The translations under genes and the position numbers were made by a program. Positions 29,287 through 40,959 of a stretch of DNA of 64,000 nucleotides are shown in pieces (positions within the stretch are counted from its first letter, which is position 1; each line of letters opens with the position of its first letter). Source of the DNA: Xiphophorus maculatus (taxonomy: Eukaryota > Chordata > Actinopteri > Cyprinodontiformes > Poeciliidae); contig NC_036448.1 of the NCBI RefSeq assembly GCF_002775205.1, forward strand, positions 3,188,572 to 3,252,571, given 5' to 3'. The notes under the pieces are model-generated. The model was not told where the DNA came from. It saw only the letters and a program-made list of their open reading frames with translations, and made no database searches.

Positions 29287-32200
29287 TTACTCCACCACCT
29301 TGATCCGGAAGGTGATGCGGCCCAGGAACTTGTCCCTGTCGTCGTTGTTTAGAAGGTTGGAGCCGTTCACCTTGCACTCCACGGCCAGCTCCTTGTTATA
29401 GTCCTCCTTGGTGAACAGCAGCTTCACAGCCACCAGCGGCTCCACGTAGTTCTCCTGCATCGGGGAGGAAACGCTCGTCCATCAGTTCTGTCACCAGGGC
29501 AGTGTTTCTCAAACTCAACCCACAATTGCTCCCACAATAAAACAACATCAGTTCAGTAGAATCTGAACTGAAAATGCTAGTCTCTGAACTCATTTATTGT
29601 TGTCTTCTTTGGTCATTCCAATGAGGAAGGGAAGTGTTTTGTAAATGTGACTGGCCAGGACAAAATCATGAACGATACTTGGGGGCATTTTGAATTGTCT
29701 GAGTGTGAATTTTAAGCTTTCCAACAACGGAAAACACATGGAAATCAAAAAGTAAATTGTTCTCTACTACAGGTGTTGTGTACATTGATAACATTTTAGG
29801 TCTATTTGTAATTTAGTAGCACAATAAAAGAAAAATAGACTTCGGCTGCTTTGGCAGAAACTAACATTTTCTTTCAACATAAAGAAAGCCCGATGTAAAT
29901 AATTGTTTTTTTAAGATGCAGTTAGTCAGCGTGGGGCGCAGCGCTGCTCACTGCCAAGTCACTCAGCACAGCCACAGACCATGATCTGTGTGCATGTTGC
30001 ATGCTATGTATCATAATAATGTTCTAAGAACAAAGGTTCTACAAAAAATGTAAAAATATTCCAGACATAAATTTCTCTGATCAATTAAAAAAAAAAAACA
30101 ACTTTTATTTATCCCAAAAGGAAATTAAATATAAGTAGCATTGTTTAAATATTCCTAACATTGTTTTCTTTCCACTAATATCTTCAGCTTTTCTTCTGAG
30201 TGACCCGGTCTTAAGCCACTTATCTATTATTATTTTCAAACACAGTCCTTTTGCAAGCTAACTGAGCCCACGTCACGTCAAAATAAAGATCGTTCATGTG
30301 CAGTACCGTATGGAACACTAGGAGGCGCTCGCAGACCACAGTTTGAGAAAAACTTCATCTGTGCTGCATTTCAGCTCACGCTGTGTCACACACTTCACCA
30401 TATATAGACAACATGTACACGCTGCAAAAACACCAAATCTTACCAAGCATTTTGGGTCTAATTTCTATTGCAAATAATACACTTAATTAATACACTTGAA
30501 ATAAAACAAACTAACTTAAAAGTAACTTTTTAGCAAGATATAAAGGCCAGTTCCATTGGCAGATAAATTAACTTATAACTTTATTATAAGTGAAATAATC
30601 TGCCTTTGGAACAAGTACTTTTCACCATTAAATAATTATTTACTTGAAATAAGCATCTTACTAAAAAGTGACTTATAAGTTATTTTTTTGTCTTATTTCA
30701 AGTGTACTGATATTTGAACTAAAAACTGGACCAAAAATACTTGGTAGGATTTCCATCATTCTGTCTCAAATGACAGAATAATGAGAGAAGAATAAAGATT
30801 TTTAAAACCCTTATCATTTCTTAAAACTCTGACGTTTGCATACGCTAACTTTACGATGCCTTTCAGTAATCTGAGTCCACCATCATGACGATGGCTTTAT
30901 AAACTGCTACGACTGTGGAACTCCACGTCTCTGTTCCTCGTTTGGTGCAACTTTCAGATGCCTGAAGTTGCCATGCACACCGTTCTGAACACTGGGACGT
31001 CTCGACATCAAAATGTTCAGGAAGACTCCCCTGTGTCTGTGTCCCAGAGTTGAACGTCTTTAAGGGTGATAGACGCAGAACAAAACCAAAGCCCAAGTGA
31101 AAAGGCCATTCATAGAGCCGGAAAGGCCAATCAGTGCAGCCGTTATTCAAAAAGCAACAAAGCAAAACAGATAGATTACAGTTTGCCGGTGCACTCAGAG
31201 ACAAAGACCTGAATTTCTGGCGACGCGTCCAGTGGACTGGTGAAACTACAGTGTAACTGTGTTGCCATAACGGTCATGGTTACATCAGGAGGAATATGTG
31301 GGAGGCTTGTAAGCCTGGGAACACCATCCCAACTGGGAAGTATGGAAGTAGCAACATCATGATGTTGGTGCTTTGTTGCTTCAAGATTATTGATGCATTT
31401 CACAATAATCTTAATAGATATTTCCCAATTATGAGGAAATATTGAAGCCATATATCTGATGACGTCAATCAGGAAGTTAGAGGTTGTGTGGAAGTGAGTT
31501 TTCCAAATGGACACACTGCCATATTAGCTACAAAAGCTAATTTGTTGATAATTACTACAAATTAGCTACAAAAGCACCTTAAATACAACAAAGTCAATGT
31601 TCTGAAGTGACCTACAAACCTTCCTCAGTTACACCAGTTCATATTTTGGAGAAATGAATCGTGATGAGTTTGTGGGAGGACAACGGAAACATTTGAACTG
31701 AGTCACACACTTTCAAAGGGAAATATATGCAAACTTCTGATTTTAATATTGTTTAACATAAAAAAATACATCATTGTGGCTCTAATGAAATAAAAAATTT
31801 GTTTTGGTTATCCTTCAGGGTGACTTAACGAGTGGAAAAAAAATCTTTTAATACAGTAGAGCATGTGTAAATGTCTGGTTTTAGGTGCAATGCTTCTGCT
31901 GAGGAAGTGCTACTAAAATGTTGGAGGAACGACCCAATGAACAAGCAAAGCTATGCTGACGCTCTGTCTGCACTGACGAATACTTAGTCACATCAACATT
32001 TAGAAAAATCACAGTGGCTCTGACCGTCTTGATGAATTCAGTGAATAAATATTCACCCGCTAATAAATTGTGTAAAGAGCCTGTAAGCGATTTCATCAGG
32101 TAATTGCTAAACATCAGAAAGACGATGGTGACATCGCTGCAAAAGTAACACATCGCAACACAGTTCACACCCTCCCTCCTACACACACTGTAAGAACAGG

Positions 32201-35200
32201 TGAACATCAGTGTGTGGCAAGATTTGATGTTTCATAAAATGCATTTCATTGCCTCATGTAAGACATATTCTTAGATACATTGACATGCACCTTTGAAGAT
32301 AAGACACTTACATGGGCTTTCTTGCCATAGTAGGGGAAATACATCTTGTCAAAGCGTCCCTCTTTGGGGAAATAGTGCATTTGGATCGGGTTCTCTTTCT
32401 GCAGGGAAGAATACATGTAGGTTTAAATTTCTCACTGGATACAAGCAAGTTTAGAGTTCAATTAAAAGCAAATGGGAAATGTTTTTAAGACAACGTGACA
32501 CAGGACATGAGCAAGCAAAAGCAGCATCCCTCTGAGGTCGAGGCAAAGAGATTTGAATGAATTAGTTAAATGAGATTGTTCTGTGTTTAGTCTGAAAAAA
32601 GTGACATTTCCAGGGTAAAAGAACGACACCGGTTAGGCTAAAAATAAACTCTAAAATGCCACTAAGATGGGTTTTCGAGGCGCCCACGTAATGACCCGTT
32701 ACATAACAGAAATGTGTTCTTACTCCTACTGGCCTTATCCTGATAATTCACATAACCGTCTTACCCTAAAGACGTCAGTGACAGCATGCAAAAAGACATG
32801 AGACACACAAAAATAAAGAAAAAAAAGGGGAAAATATGAAAGATTAACAAAGGAAATATTAAATCCACAGTGGTAATAAATATGTTTTGTTTTCAATGGA
32901 AGAACTAAAAAGACACAAATACACATACAAGAGAGTTGCACATGAAATGCTCTAATTTTTGTTTTTACTTTGACAGTGCAGTTGATGTAGGGATCCCCGC
33001 TGGGCTTCAGGCCAATGATCTGTGAAGGCAGAGACACGGGAGGAGGGTCACTGTCAGGGCGCTGCACTGTTACAAACAAATCAAATCATTTAGGAGCCTG
33101 AGCTCATAAACATATTCATACTTGTTGTTACGATTTGTCATATTGCAGCTACACAATGTGACAAAAGGGACAGCATAGCTTATTAGGATCCTATGTGGAA
33201 GTGGAAGGAAAATGACATATGTGGTTTTCAAAGATTTCTACAGATAAAAATAAAAGAATGAAATCTAAAAATCCTGTTGATCAGACACATTGCAGAGGCT
33301 ATGCTGTGGGATGCTGCTAAAGCTACACATTCAAAGGTTAACATCAATAATCTGGGTTAATCAGCCTGTCATAAGAAACAAAATGCGGGTTAATTTGTCA
33401 GTCATATTTTCACCATGTTATTCATTCATCTATAAATGTTATAGTTTAAAACTAAATATCTAATTACCAAGATAAATGTCTCATTTATAAACTAAATATA
33501 GGGGCTACAGATTTATATTGAGGCTAAATATTTAATTTGAAGCCAAATATTTAGCTTGTTAACTAAATATTTATCTTCAAAGTAACTATCTGGTTTCAAA
33601 CTAAATATTAATCTTTGTAAATTAATATTTAGCTTCAAGCTATATGCTTAGATTGCTAAATAAATAAATTGTTTGGAGCTAGTTGTGTGATTTGAGGCTA
33701 AATATTTGGTTTGGAATATTTGGATTTAGTTGGAAGCTAAAAATTTAGCTTCCTAAATAAATATTTAACTCCAAACTAGGAATTTGTCCTGCTAAATAAG
33801 TATTTAGTTTAGATTTAATTGTGTAATTTGAGGCTAACAGTTAAGTATTTAGCTCAATATGTAGTTTGGAGCTAAATGCTGAAAATATGACTAAATACTT
33901 AGCTCCAAACAAAATAAAAATTTGGCTCACTAAAGAAATATTTAGTTTGTAGCTAATTATTAGGTTTAAAGCAAAAGCTTTTAGCTTGTTTACTAAATAT
34001 TTAGCCTCAAACTAAATATATGTGTGTTAGCAAAATATCTGATTTGGAGCTAAATATTTAGTTTCAGGTGACATATGGAGCTAAATGCTGAAAATATGAT
34101 TTGTTTTCGTATGACTGGCTAAATAATCCAAATTATTGCTCCTAATTTTTGACTTTACAGCATCCCATACCTTTTATTTTATATTAGCTGCAAAATCCAT
34201 CAGGGCATGTCTCTGCCAGCTTTATACTTCCATAACATAACATTTGTGTCCCAGTTTTTTCGCACAATATCTCAAACTCCATCAGATTGCATGGAGAGCA
34301 TTCATAAAAAGCTATTTAAAGCCATCGCACAGATTTAGACTTTGACTGGGCTATTCTAAGACATAAACAAGCTTGGATCTGAACCATGTAGCTCTCTACT
34401 TTCTCACAGTCTCTCACAGTTTTCTATTTTTATTTGTATTTTCCAGTGTTGCTCTGCATTTAACTGCATTCATATTCCGTTCAACTCTGGCCAGCTTCTC
34501 TATTCCTGCTGAAGAAGAAATATTCCCACGGCATGAGACTGCCACCACCATGCTTCACAATAGGAGGCTGCATTCAGGAGGATGTGCAGTTTTAGTTTTT
34601 CCATCACACAGCAGTTTGCATTAAGACCAAAATGTTAAATTTTTTGGCACACTGCAGTTATCTGCGGTAGTCTGTCATGGGAGTGGTCATTTATGGTATC
34701 GTTTATCATTTATTGTGAAAATTTCTTAAGGATTTAGATTAACTGCTGTCTTGATAAAATTGCATTAATTTTAAAAAACAAAACTGACATTATTGTAATT
34801 CACTACGTTCTCCAGAGTTCCACATATTCCAGTAAATTTGAAAACATGATTAAATTTACTGGGTGCAGTTTAGTGATATGTGGCGTCCTGACAAAGCCAC
34901 TGAAAAATGGGAACGTTTTTCAAAAGCAGAATTTGTGTTTGTGGCGCTATGAACGCTAAAAAAAAATAAAAAAATTAATAAGTAGTTTTAATCAATTCTT
35001 TACACTGGGTTAAAAAATATTTTTGGGAAGTTGTCCATGTTTCTTCAACTGAATCAGATCTATTTTGCAACGCTGAATCCAAAACTGACATCCATTTTTC
35101 TCAATCAGGTAAGGTTTTTGTTCTAATTTGATTTAGAGAAATTTGATCTTTTGACTAAATTGATAAAATTTTGTCACATTATCAGTTGATTCCCATTAAT

Positions 35201-38079
35201 ATTTCTCATCCTAAAAAGGTTTTTTCTAGATGTTGCAAACTTGGATTTCTGTGAACTGAATAATAAAGACTGATAAGGATAAGTACATATGAATTGAACT
35301 TTACGTCTTCATTGTGTAAAATTCTCCATCTCTTTTCTGTCCTGATGAAATCTCTCCTCCTGCTCATAACTCACTGATCCCAGATTCTCCATATATGAGA
35401 ACAATCATCCATTTTGATGCTCATGTTGCTCCATAGTTCAGAAAGTTGATCTGATGGAGCAACAGGAATGTGATTTTTGGAATCAGCACATCAAAATGAC
35501 AGTTGAAAAACCCAAGACGATTATTTGGCTGTTGACCAGCGTCATCCAAACAGTGCATCACATAAACTCCCAATGAAACACATGAACGTTTTACAGTTGT
35601 AGTCTAACAAGATGTGAAAATTTTTAAAGGTGAAGTATACTTCTGTGAGCAGCTATAAAAGGCAGGCTTTGCCATGAAAGCCGTTTGGTACCCTGTTCAT
35701 TTTGAGCAGCACACAGGGTTTTCCTTCATGGTATCCGAAGTTAGTGTCAGACAGGCCGGAGCAGAAACTCAGGAGCGCCCTCCTGAAGCGGCACGCTTTC
35801 TGCGACAATCCTTCCCCTTCCTGCCGCAGGGTGTACTCTCCTGGAGAACAGTCCGTGTTCCCCTCCTGCTCCGTGTCATTATATCCTGACAGAGACATGA
35901 CGTGGACAGAGGTCTGCTCAGATCCAAGTCCGCAAAAACAAAGGACAGCTACTTGTTCACCTGCAGATCTTTTGTTTTTGTGTGTAATTCATCGGCTTGG
36001 AGCGCACTCACTCTGAAGGAAAGACTCCAGGTTTCGGACATACTGCGAATACTTCTGCGGATCAGATCTGTTGAAGGAGATGTCCAAAGAGTTTGGCCGG
36101 ATCGCCAGACCTGCAAAACAGAGGCGTCGAGTGGAATAATCAGAACGTGAGAGTGAAACCAAAACACGGCTATTAGAGGAAGCATCCACTGAGCCGTTCC
36201 TATTCTAGTTACCACTCAGGAAGAGACTTCCAAACAGATCAATGCAAAAAGCAGCAATATAAAGTAGGACTTTACAGTGAGGGCGTCTAAGCCGGAGGAG
36301 CATGAATAATGCATGCCTCAAAGAGAAAACATGGCCGCTTGTAGCAGATGGTGGTGCCAGACCTTTAAGTGGAGCTGGAGGACACTGACCTGGACTGGGG
36401 ATGCGGTCCCTGTACTTCGGCACGTAGTCGTCCAGCGTGAGCAGCATCACCCACATGGTGAGGGCGAACATGCCGGCCAGGAAGCAGTAGAAGACCAGGT
36501 AGAAGAGCAGGATGAGGGCTGCAGGTCAGTGGGACACACAGAACGTTTTTATAGGGTCAGTATTATGTGTTCTCCAGCCACAGAGTATCCTTTTACAAAA
36601 CAATTACGTAAGTAACTATGTCACCTTAGGGGAAGTCTGGGTTTCCCTACATAGGCTGCTACCGACAACCCCGGATAAGCGGAACAACATAGATGGATGG
36701 ATGTCACCTTCAGTTGTTATAGACATGCCATATTGACCAAGTATGACTTAAAATAAATTTGACTTTGTAATTTAACGCTATATGAAATTGGGCCTCTGTC
36801 TCTGAAACTCCGCCTTCAGAAAGTCATCACAACATGGCTCCTCCACTAAAACTTTAACGTTTTTGCCAGCGTTTCGCTGAGAAGTAGCTCCTATAAAGAG
36901 CTCAGCAGTTGCCGAGTTCCACCAGGTGTTTGCTAATTGCTGCTGGCTAGTCTGAAGGAGCTGAGCTGGGGAGGGGAGGCATGGAAACTGCAGCTCTGAG
37001 GAGGAGTTTCGTCCTCGAAGGCAGAGCTAGGTCCAACCAGGCGTTTTGCACAGCTGAATGGTTGCTACGGGAGATTAAAGGATTTCTCAAACATCCTTTA
37101 ATCAAAGCAAAACTCCAGGTGTGTTTTCGACGAGGGAATAACATTGTAACATCATGTGAAGCTCAAAACAGTTGATTTTACATAATGCTGCCCCTTTCAA
37201 TAACATTTCCGCTGCTGTTGCACATCTGTTTTTTCCTGCACTGATGTACTGCAGTGTAAATTGTCGGTCTCTTTTCCAAAAATGTACATAATGTACAGGC
37301 ACACTGAATATGTGAAAAGTGATGTCTAAATGTTTTATTTTAAGTGCACAGTATTTTCTGTGCAGTTATTACAGAAAATAATAACATACAGTAACAATAC
37401 TGTATGTTTTTATTACTATTATTATTAATACTACTACTACTACTATTATTGTTGCAGTCTTGGTTTTTAATATATTATTTTTTACTTTTGTTGTGTGAAC
37501 CATGATGCTGCTGAATCTTCTCTCTGCGGAACATTAAAGTTTGTTTCTATGGAGGCAGAGGGTCGAGCATGATGTGGGACGTGCCTCGGTGCGCTGCGGT
37601 TCTACAGAATTACCCACTTGAGCGACACCATTTTAAATCCACTACCTCTGACAATCACAGGTGTATTTTTCCTCAAGCCCCCCCCCTCCACCCCCTCCCC
37701 AACTTTTCAGCAGTTTTTCGCTGCTGTAAAGCGAGGAAACATCAGAATCAAAATGGTTCACCAGCACCTCAGAGATGCCCTTTAAGTGGACCAAAAGAAA
37801 GTGGGGAGGGGGGGGGACAGCCCCCCCTCCCCACAAACCCCCACCCCTCCTATCTTTTTTCCCCCTCATTGCTCTCCAGCAGTATCCCACAATGCACCTG
37901 TCCAGTGCGAGAAAGACAGAGAAAGAAGAGAGAGGGAATCCCATTTGACCTTGACAGGCATGCTAATGTGGGCGGCCATGCAACTGCAATGGAGCATCCC
38001 ACTGCACAGCAGCACGGGGGCCCAGGCAGCCTGACTGAAGCCGACACCAGCCTATAGGAGCCGGCTGCAGTGAGGGGAA

Positions 38080-38112
<33 letters not shown>

Positions 38113-38639
38113 GGGGTGGGGGGGGGTTACCACCTCAGCCTGGGGAGAAGCAAGCGTTACATAAAAAAAATCTACATCCTGATCAGCTTTGATGCAGCTG
38201 AGGAATTCAGCAGGACCTGATTATTTGGGAAGGAAGCAGCTTAGTCATGGGGGGGGGGGGGGGTCCTCTGCAGATACATATCATAAATTATATCTGTTTG
38301 AAAATCTAGTCTCACGCAGCAAGAGGAGACCTGGGCACACCTTTAGACCATCCTTCACCTCCATGCGGGCCTCGGATGGCTCAGTGCTAACTCAGCCTCA
38401 CAGTCACCTTCATTCAGCCATCCACGCACACAAATCAATAATAATAATAACAATAATAGACAAGTCAGGCTGCACAGGTTTAATATCGGACAGGAGGAGG
38501 ACACCGGACGCAGGGGTGCATCCTTACCCCAGCTGCCGGCTGTGCGACCCAGCAGCTCCCCGGTCCTCGGGTTGTAGATGGAGTCCTTCCAGCTGGACGG
38601 GCTCTCCTTGCTGGCCGCTTTATCCTCGGTGCTCGCCAT
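29287..38639 (-). CDS. atp1b3: Sodium/potassium-transporting ATPase subunit beta-3
   Basis: The beta subunit is a type II glycoprotein needed to fold the Na,K-ATPase alpha chain and bring it to the plasma membrane. Exons in coding order are 38639-38528, 36518-36390, 36110-36012, 35885-35692, 33019-32969, 32398-32312 and 29454-29287. They give exactly 279 residues, the same length as human ATP1B3. Seen: a short cytosolic tail with [20 protein letters not shown], one membrane helix at about 38-62 ([18 protein letters not shown]), then [12 protein letters not shown]. Six extracellular Cys (126, 145, 155, 171, 192, 251) fit the three family disulfides. Sequons lie at N94, N116, N191 and N254. FPYYGKKAH and the FRIKVVE end are conserved. 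Intron 1 and the intron between exons 4 and 5 hold most of the repeats. It is convergent with grk7. Confidence 0.95.
30418..30755. mobile_element. Hairpin MITE in atp1b3 intron
   Basis: Left end CTGCAAAAACACCAAATCTT, then TACCAAGCATTTTGGGTC. The right end carries ACCAAAAATACTTGGTAGGA, its imperfect reverse complement. Interior ACACTTGAAATAA and TTATTTCAAGTGTA also pair, so the whole element can fold on itself. It belongs to a widespread hairpin-repeat type in fish. It lies in the intron between the exons at 32312-32398 and 29287-29454. Confidence 0.65.
31190..31780 (+). mobile_element. Tc1-like transposon fossil, Sleeping-Beauty-type family
   Basis: The plus strand shows decayed KLKLFGHNDH-like coding (TTGCCATAACGGTCATGGTT), then GGGAGGCTTGTAAGCCTGGG and AACACCATCCCAACTGGGAA. 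Next come the 3' blocks CTCAGTTACACCAG and TGAGTTTGTGGGAGGACAAC, and finally ATATGCAAACTTCTGA. This order matches salmonid/cyprinid-type Tc1 elements. Multiple frame breaks make it non-functional. Long antisense frames at 30863-31514 are by-products. Confidence 0.65.
32399..32968 (-). other. atp1b3 intron between exons 5 and 6
   Basis: Short intron, AT-rich with A runs. No repeat or gene is recognised in it. Confidence 0.5.
33430..34110. repeat. Degenerate array of CTAAATATTTAG-type palindromic words
   Basis: Over about 680 bp, words such as GCTAAATATTTAG, AACTAAATATTTA and GAGCTAAATATTTAG recur every 20-60 bases in both orientations. Linkers such as TTGGAGCTA and TTTGAGGCTAA separate them. 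The pattern is a decayed minisatellite built on a 12-base palindrome. It sits in the atp1b3 intron between exons 4 and 5. Confidence 0.7.
34250..34640 (-). mobile_element. Decayed Tc1-like fragment
   Basis: In reverse complement this contains TTGTGAAGCATGGTGGTGGC and then AGTCTCATGCCGTGGGAATA, the nucleotide signature of the Tc1 'KHGGGS.M.WG' region. A TTCAGCAGGAAT-type block follows. It contains no intact frame. Confidence 0.5.
34690..34890. repeat. Dispersed repeat, copy 1 (partner at 43481)
   Basis: Ordered blocks TTTATTGTGAAAATTTCTTA, CAAAACTGACATTATTG and TTTACTGGGTGCAGTTTAGTG recur with a similar order and spacing at about 43481-43680. The family is unidentified. Confidence 0.55.
36552..37197 (-). 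mobile_element. MITE family 'AGGGGCAGTATTAT', copy B (inverted)
   Basis: It is bounded by TAGGGTCAGTATTATGTG and ACATAATGCTGCCCCT, imperfect inverted termini. The interior matches copy A in reverse (TGCTAATTGCTGCTGGCTAG and AGTAGCTCCTATAAAGAGCT). It is interrupted by a short retroelement tail at 36628-36700. It lies in atp1b3 intron 1, near exon 2. Confidence 0.7.
36628..36700 (+). mobile_element. 5'-truncated retroelement tail, 10-bp target duplication
   Basis: A 73-bp insert containing ACCCCGGATAAGCGGAACA and ending in GATGGATGG is flanked by perfect ATGTCACCTT repeats (36618-36627 and 36701-36710). The GATG tail and severe 5' truncation fit a fish non-LTR element such as the Rex3/RTE type. 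It is nested inside MITE copy B, so it is the younger insertion. Confidence 0.75.
37670..38264. repeat. Homopurine/homopyrimidine, (TG)n and poly-G stretches
   Basis: C-rich runs at about 37677-37700 and 37820-37865 include an adjoining G-rich block at about 37803-37817. A (GT)n tract of about 30 bases starts at 38082, with a G-rich stretch just after it, and there is a G14 run at 38250-38263. These tracts lie in atp1b3 intron 1, within 1 kb of the start codon. They could form triplex, quadruplex or Z-DNA. The 162-codon frame across them has no family resemblance. Confidence 0.7.
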
Positions 38640-39090
38640 GGTGATGAGGAGGGAGGCCTGGGGTGGGGGGAAAGTTTGTGTAGTCCAGGAAAGATAAAAT
38701 AAAATAAAAAATAAAAACGTTCCGGTTTTCGTCCCCTTGAAAAAAAAAAAAGAATAAAAAAAAATAGTTAAAAAAAAAAAAAAGAAAAATGCGGAAAAGC
38801 GCAGCGGGGCAATGCGATGATGAGACGGCGGTGCGGTGAGTGGTCGGGATCAATGGCTGGGAAGAAGTGGGCGGTGGAGAAGGAAAGGAGAGCAGAAGGA
38901 GAGAGATGCTCCGGTGGAATAAGAGGAGGGGAGGAAAAAAGGGACGTGAAGGGGAAGGTGAGGAGAGAGAGATAGAGAGATAGAGAGAGCGAGAGCTGTG
39001 ACGTCCACTCTGAGCCTGCGCTGGCAGCTGATGCAGTGCGAACTGGGAGATGCGCATTGGTTCATCACAGAGACGCACCGCGACGCGCAC
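38640..39090 (-). promoter_or_regulatory. atp1b3: atp1b3 promoter and 5' leader region
   Basis: Immediately 5' of the atp1b3 start codon, a GC-richer, CpG-containing block contrasts with the AT-rich flanks. In minus-strand sense it has CCAAT (in ATGAACCAAT), TGCGCA (half an NRF1-like site) and GACGTCAC (CRE-like), all between about 38990 and 39065. GAGA repeats lie at about 38960-38995. The start site itself is not visible. Confidence 0.5.
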
Positions 39091-39396
39091 AAATTCTAAG
39101 TAGAGCCCTCACCATTATCATCATCACCAACTATTAGACTCCTATATCTTCTGATTTTATTCTATTTTTAGCAAATGGCCTCTTCACACTCTCCTTCAGC
39201 AGATTATCTAAATAAATCAAATCTCTCAAAGACATTCGAGAGGATTTTCGTTTTCTTTTCTTTATTTATTAAAGTTTGACATCATGGTTTTATTGTAGTT
39301 TAATCGATCCTGCATCAAAGTCGGAAGTGGTGAGTCACTAAACCAGGCTACACCCTGAGAAAGCAGGACACAGATATGAACCCAAGGTCCATTTAA

Positions 39397-40396
39397 AGGG
39401 CCAGTGCTATACTTTCCAAGAACATAGTGGGATTTTATAGCACAGTCAAGAATGTAACCTTCAGTTGTTATGAAAATGTTAAGCGTAACTTTAAAGAAAT
39501 GTAAGCAAATTAACGTCTTGAAATTGGGCCTCTGTCTCTTTAAGAAGCTCATAGTCTGGCCTTGTTTGGGATCTTTTCTTACTGGCTGAGATATTTTCCT
39601 AACTTTAAGAAGATTAGGATGTCACTGCGCAGCTCTTCTGAGCAATTTACACACTTCACTACAACAGTTGGCTAAATGAGCTAGCTTTTCCTCTATACCA
39701 GATTAGCTTCTATTACTGTTATTATTGATTTATTCACGTTTCTTTTCCTCTTTTCTTAAGTTTCAATAAATGTACTTTTGATCTATATTTTCTGAAGGTT
39801 CCTTCTCTTCTGCTCTTTATTTTACTTTATTTTTACACTCAGATGTATAAAAACATAACTAATTCTGTGCTTTATTTGAAAAAGTGTTTTTTCTCTCTTT
39901 ATATTGCCTTGACGTGCTTGTCTGTTTTTTGAGTTTTTACCATTATGTTATAAAGGAAGTTGTACAGTTTGTTTTATTTGTACAATATGATGATAATCTT
40001 CTGAATATGCAATTTGTTAAAACCATTCAAAGTTAGGAGGGAAAAAAGAAGCTCTTTCTTTTTCCAATTAACCCTTTAACACTATTTTTACCAGCATTGC
40101 CCTGTAATACTCAGTTCTTCTAGGTATTTGCTAATTGCTTCTGGCTAGTCTGAAGGAGCTGAGTGGGGGAGTTGTGGGAGGAGGGGCGGTTCGTGAGGCG
40201 GAAGCTACCTCATAACGAGGAGCTGCATGGAAAATACATCACTTTGTGAATGCAAGGGTTTCACTCAGAATGGTTGCCACGGGAGATTCAAGGATTTCTC
40301 AAGGAGGCATGAAAAAAATCAAAACAACACTCCAGGTATGTTTTTGATGAGAAAATAACATGAGCTCAAAAAGTCAATTTTGCATTATACTGCATC
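39397..40396 (-). mobile_element. MITE family 'AGGGGCAGTATTAT', copy C (inverted, enlarged)
   Basis: TTAA precedes AGGGCCAGTGCTATACT on the left. GCATTATACTGCATCT precedes TTGA on the right. Inner blocks TGCTAATTGCTTCTGGCTAG and GCCACGGGAGATTCAAGGAT match copies A and B in reverse. At about 1 kb it is longer than the others, probably because of AT-rich sequence gained at about 39560-40070. Confidence 0.6.
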
Positions 40397-40959
40397 TTTG
40401 AAATCAGCTGCAGTGTGAGAACAGGCAAGAACAGCCTGAGATGCTGCAACACTTATCATGGAAATTTGTGGGTTAAGCAGATTTCTGAGCATGTGGGTTG
40501 TGCCCAGGGGCAACCCTAGGCTATTTTTAGAGTTAGAATTTCTTTACAGAAATGTGACTGCATGTTAACACATCAGACTGCAAGTGATTGTAAGGTTTTA
40601 ACCAAAAACTACAAGATCTGAGTATTTGTTTCCCGAAGTACATTTTGCTGAAGTTGTCTTGATCAAATTAAGCACAGAAAAAATGCAGCAGCTTGACTGA
40701 AAAAGCAGGAAGATGCCTTCATTTGAGGAGTTGCAGTTAATATGGCAAAAAGCAGCAAAGCTTTTGTTTCATACAAGGATATTTTTCATGGATCCTCTAT
40801 ATTTCCAATAGATTTTACAGTATATTTTAGTTCAATGAGCAGTGCATCCTTGCAGTTTCTACTCCTTGTAGTATCATCATATTTATATTTAGTATAAAAT
40901 TGTATGGTATTTAATTTTATCTAATATCTATGCTCCTGCTAACTCAGGTTATAAGGTAA

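Noticed and set aside
30863-31514. Minus-strand frames of 112-113 codons
   Set aside because: They lie antisense to a Tc1-like fossil in an atp1b3 intron and resemble nothing.
37569-38057. 162-codon plus-strand frame inside atp1b3 intron 1
   Set aside because: It runs through C/G-rich low-complexity tracts and has proline-rich composition expected from them, with no family resemblance.
38620-39090. 156-codon minus-strand frame upstream of the atp1b3 start
   Set aside because: It covers the promoter/leader and GA-rich and T-rich runs. It is out of frame with atp1b3 and is low in complexity.
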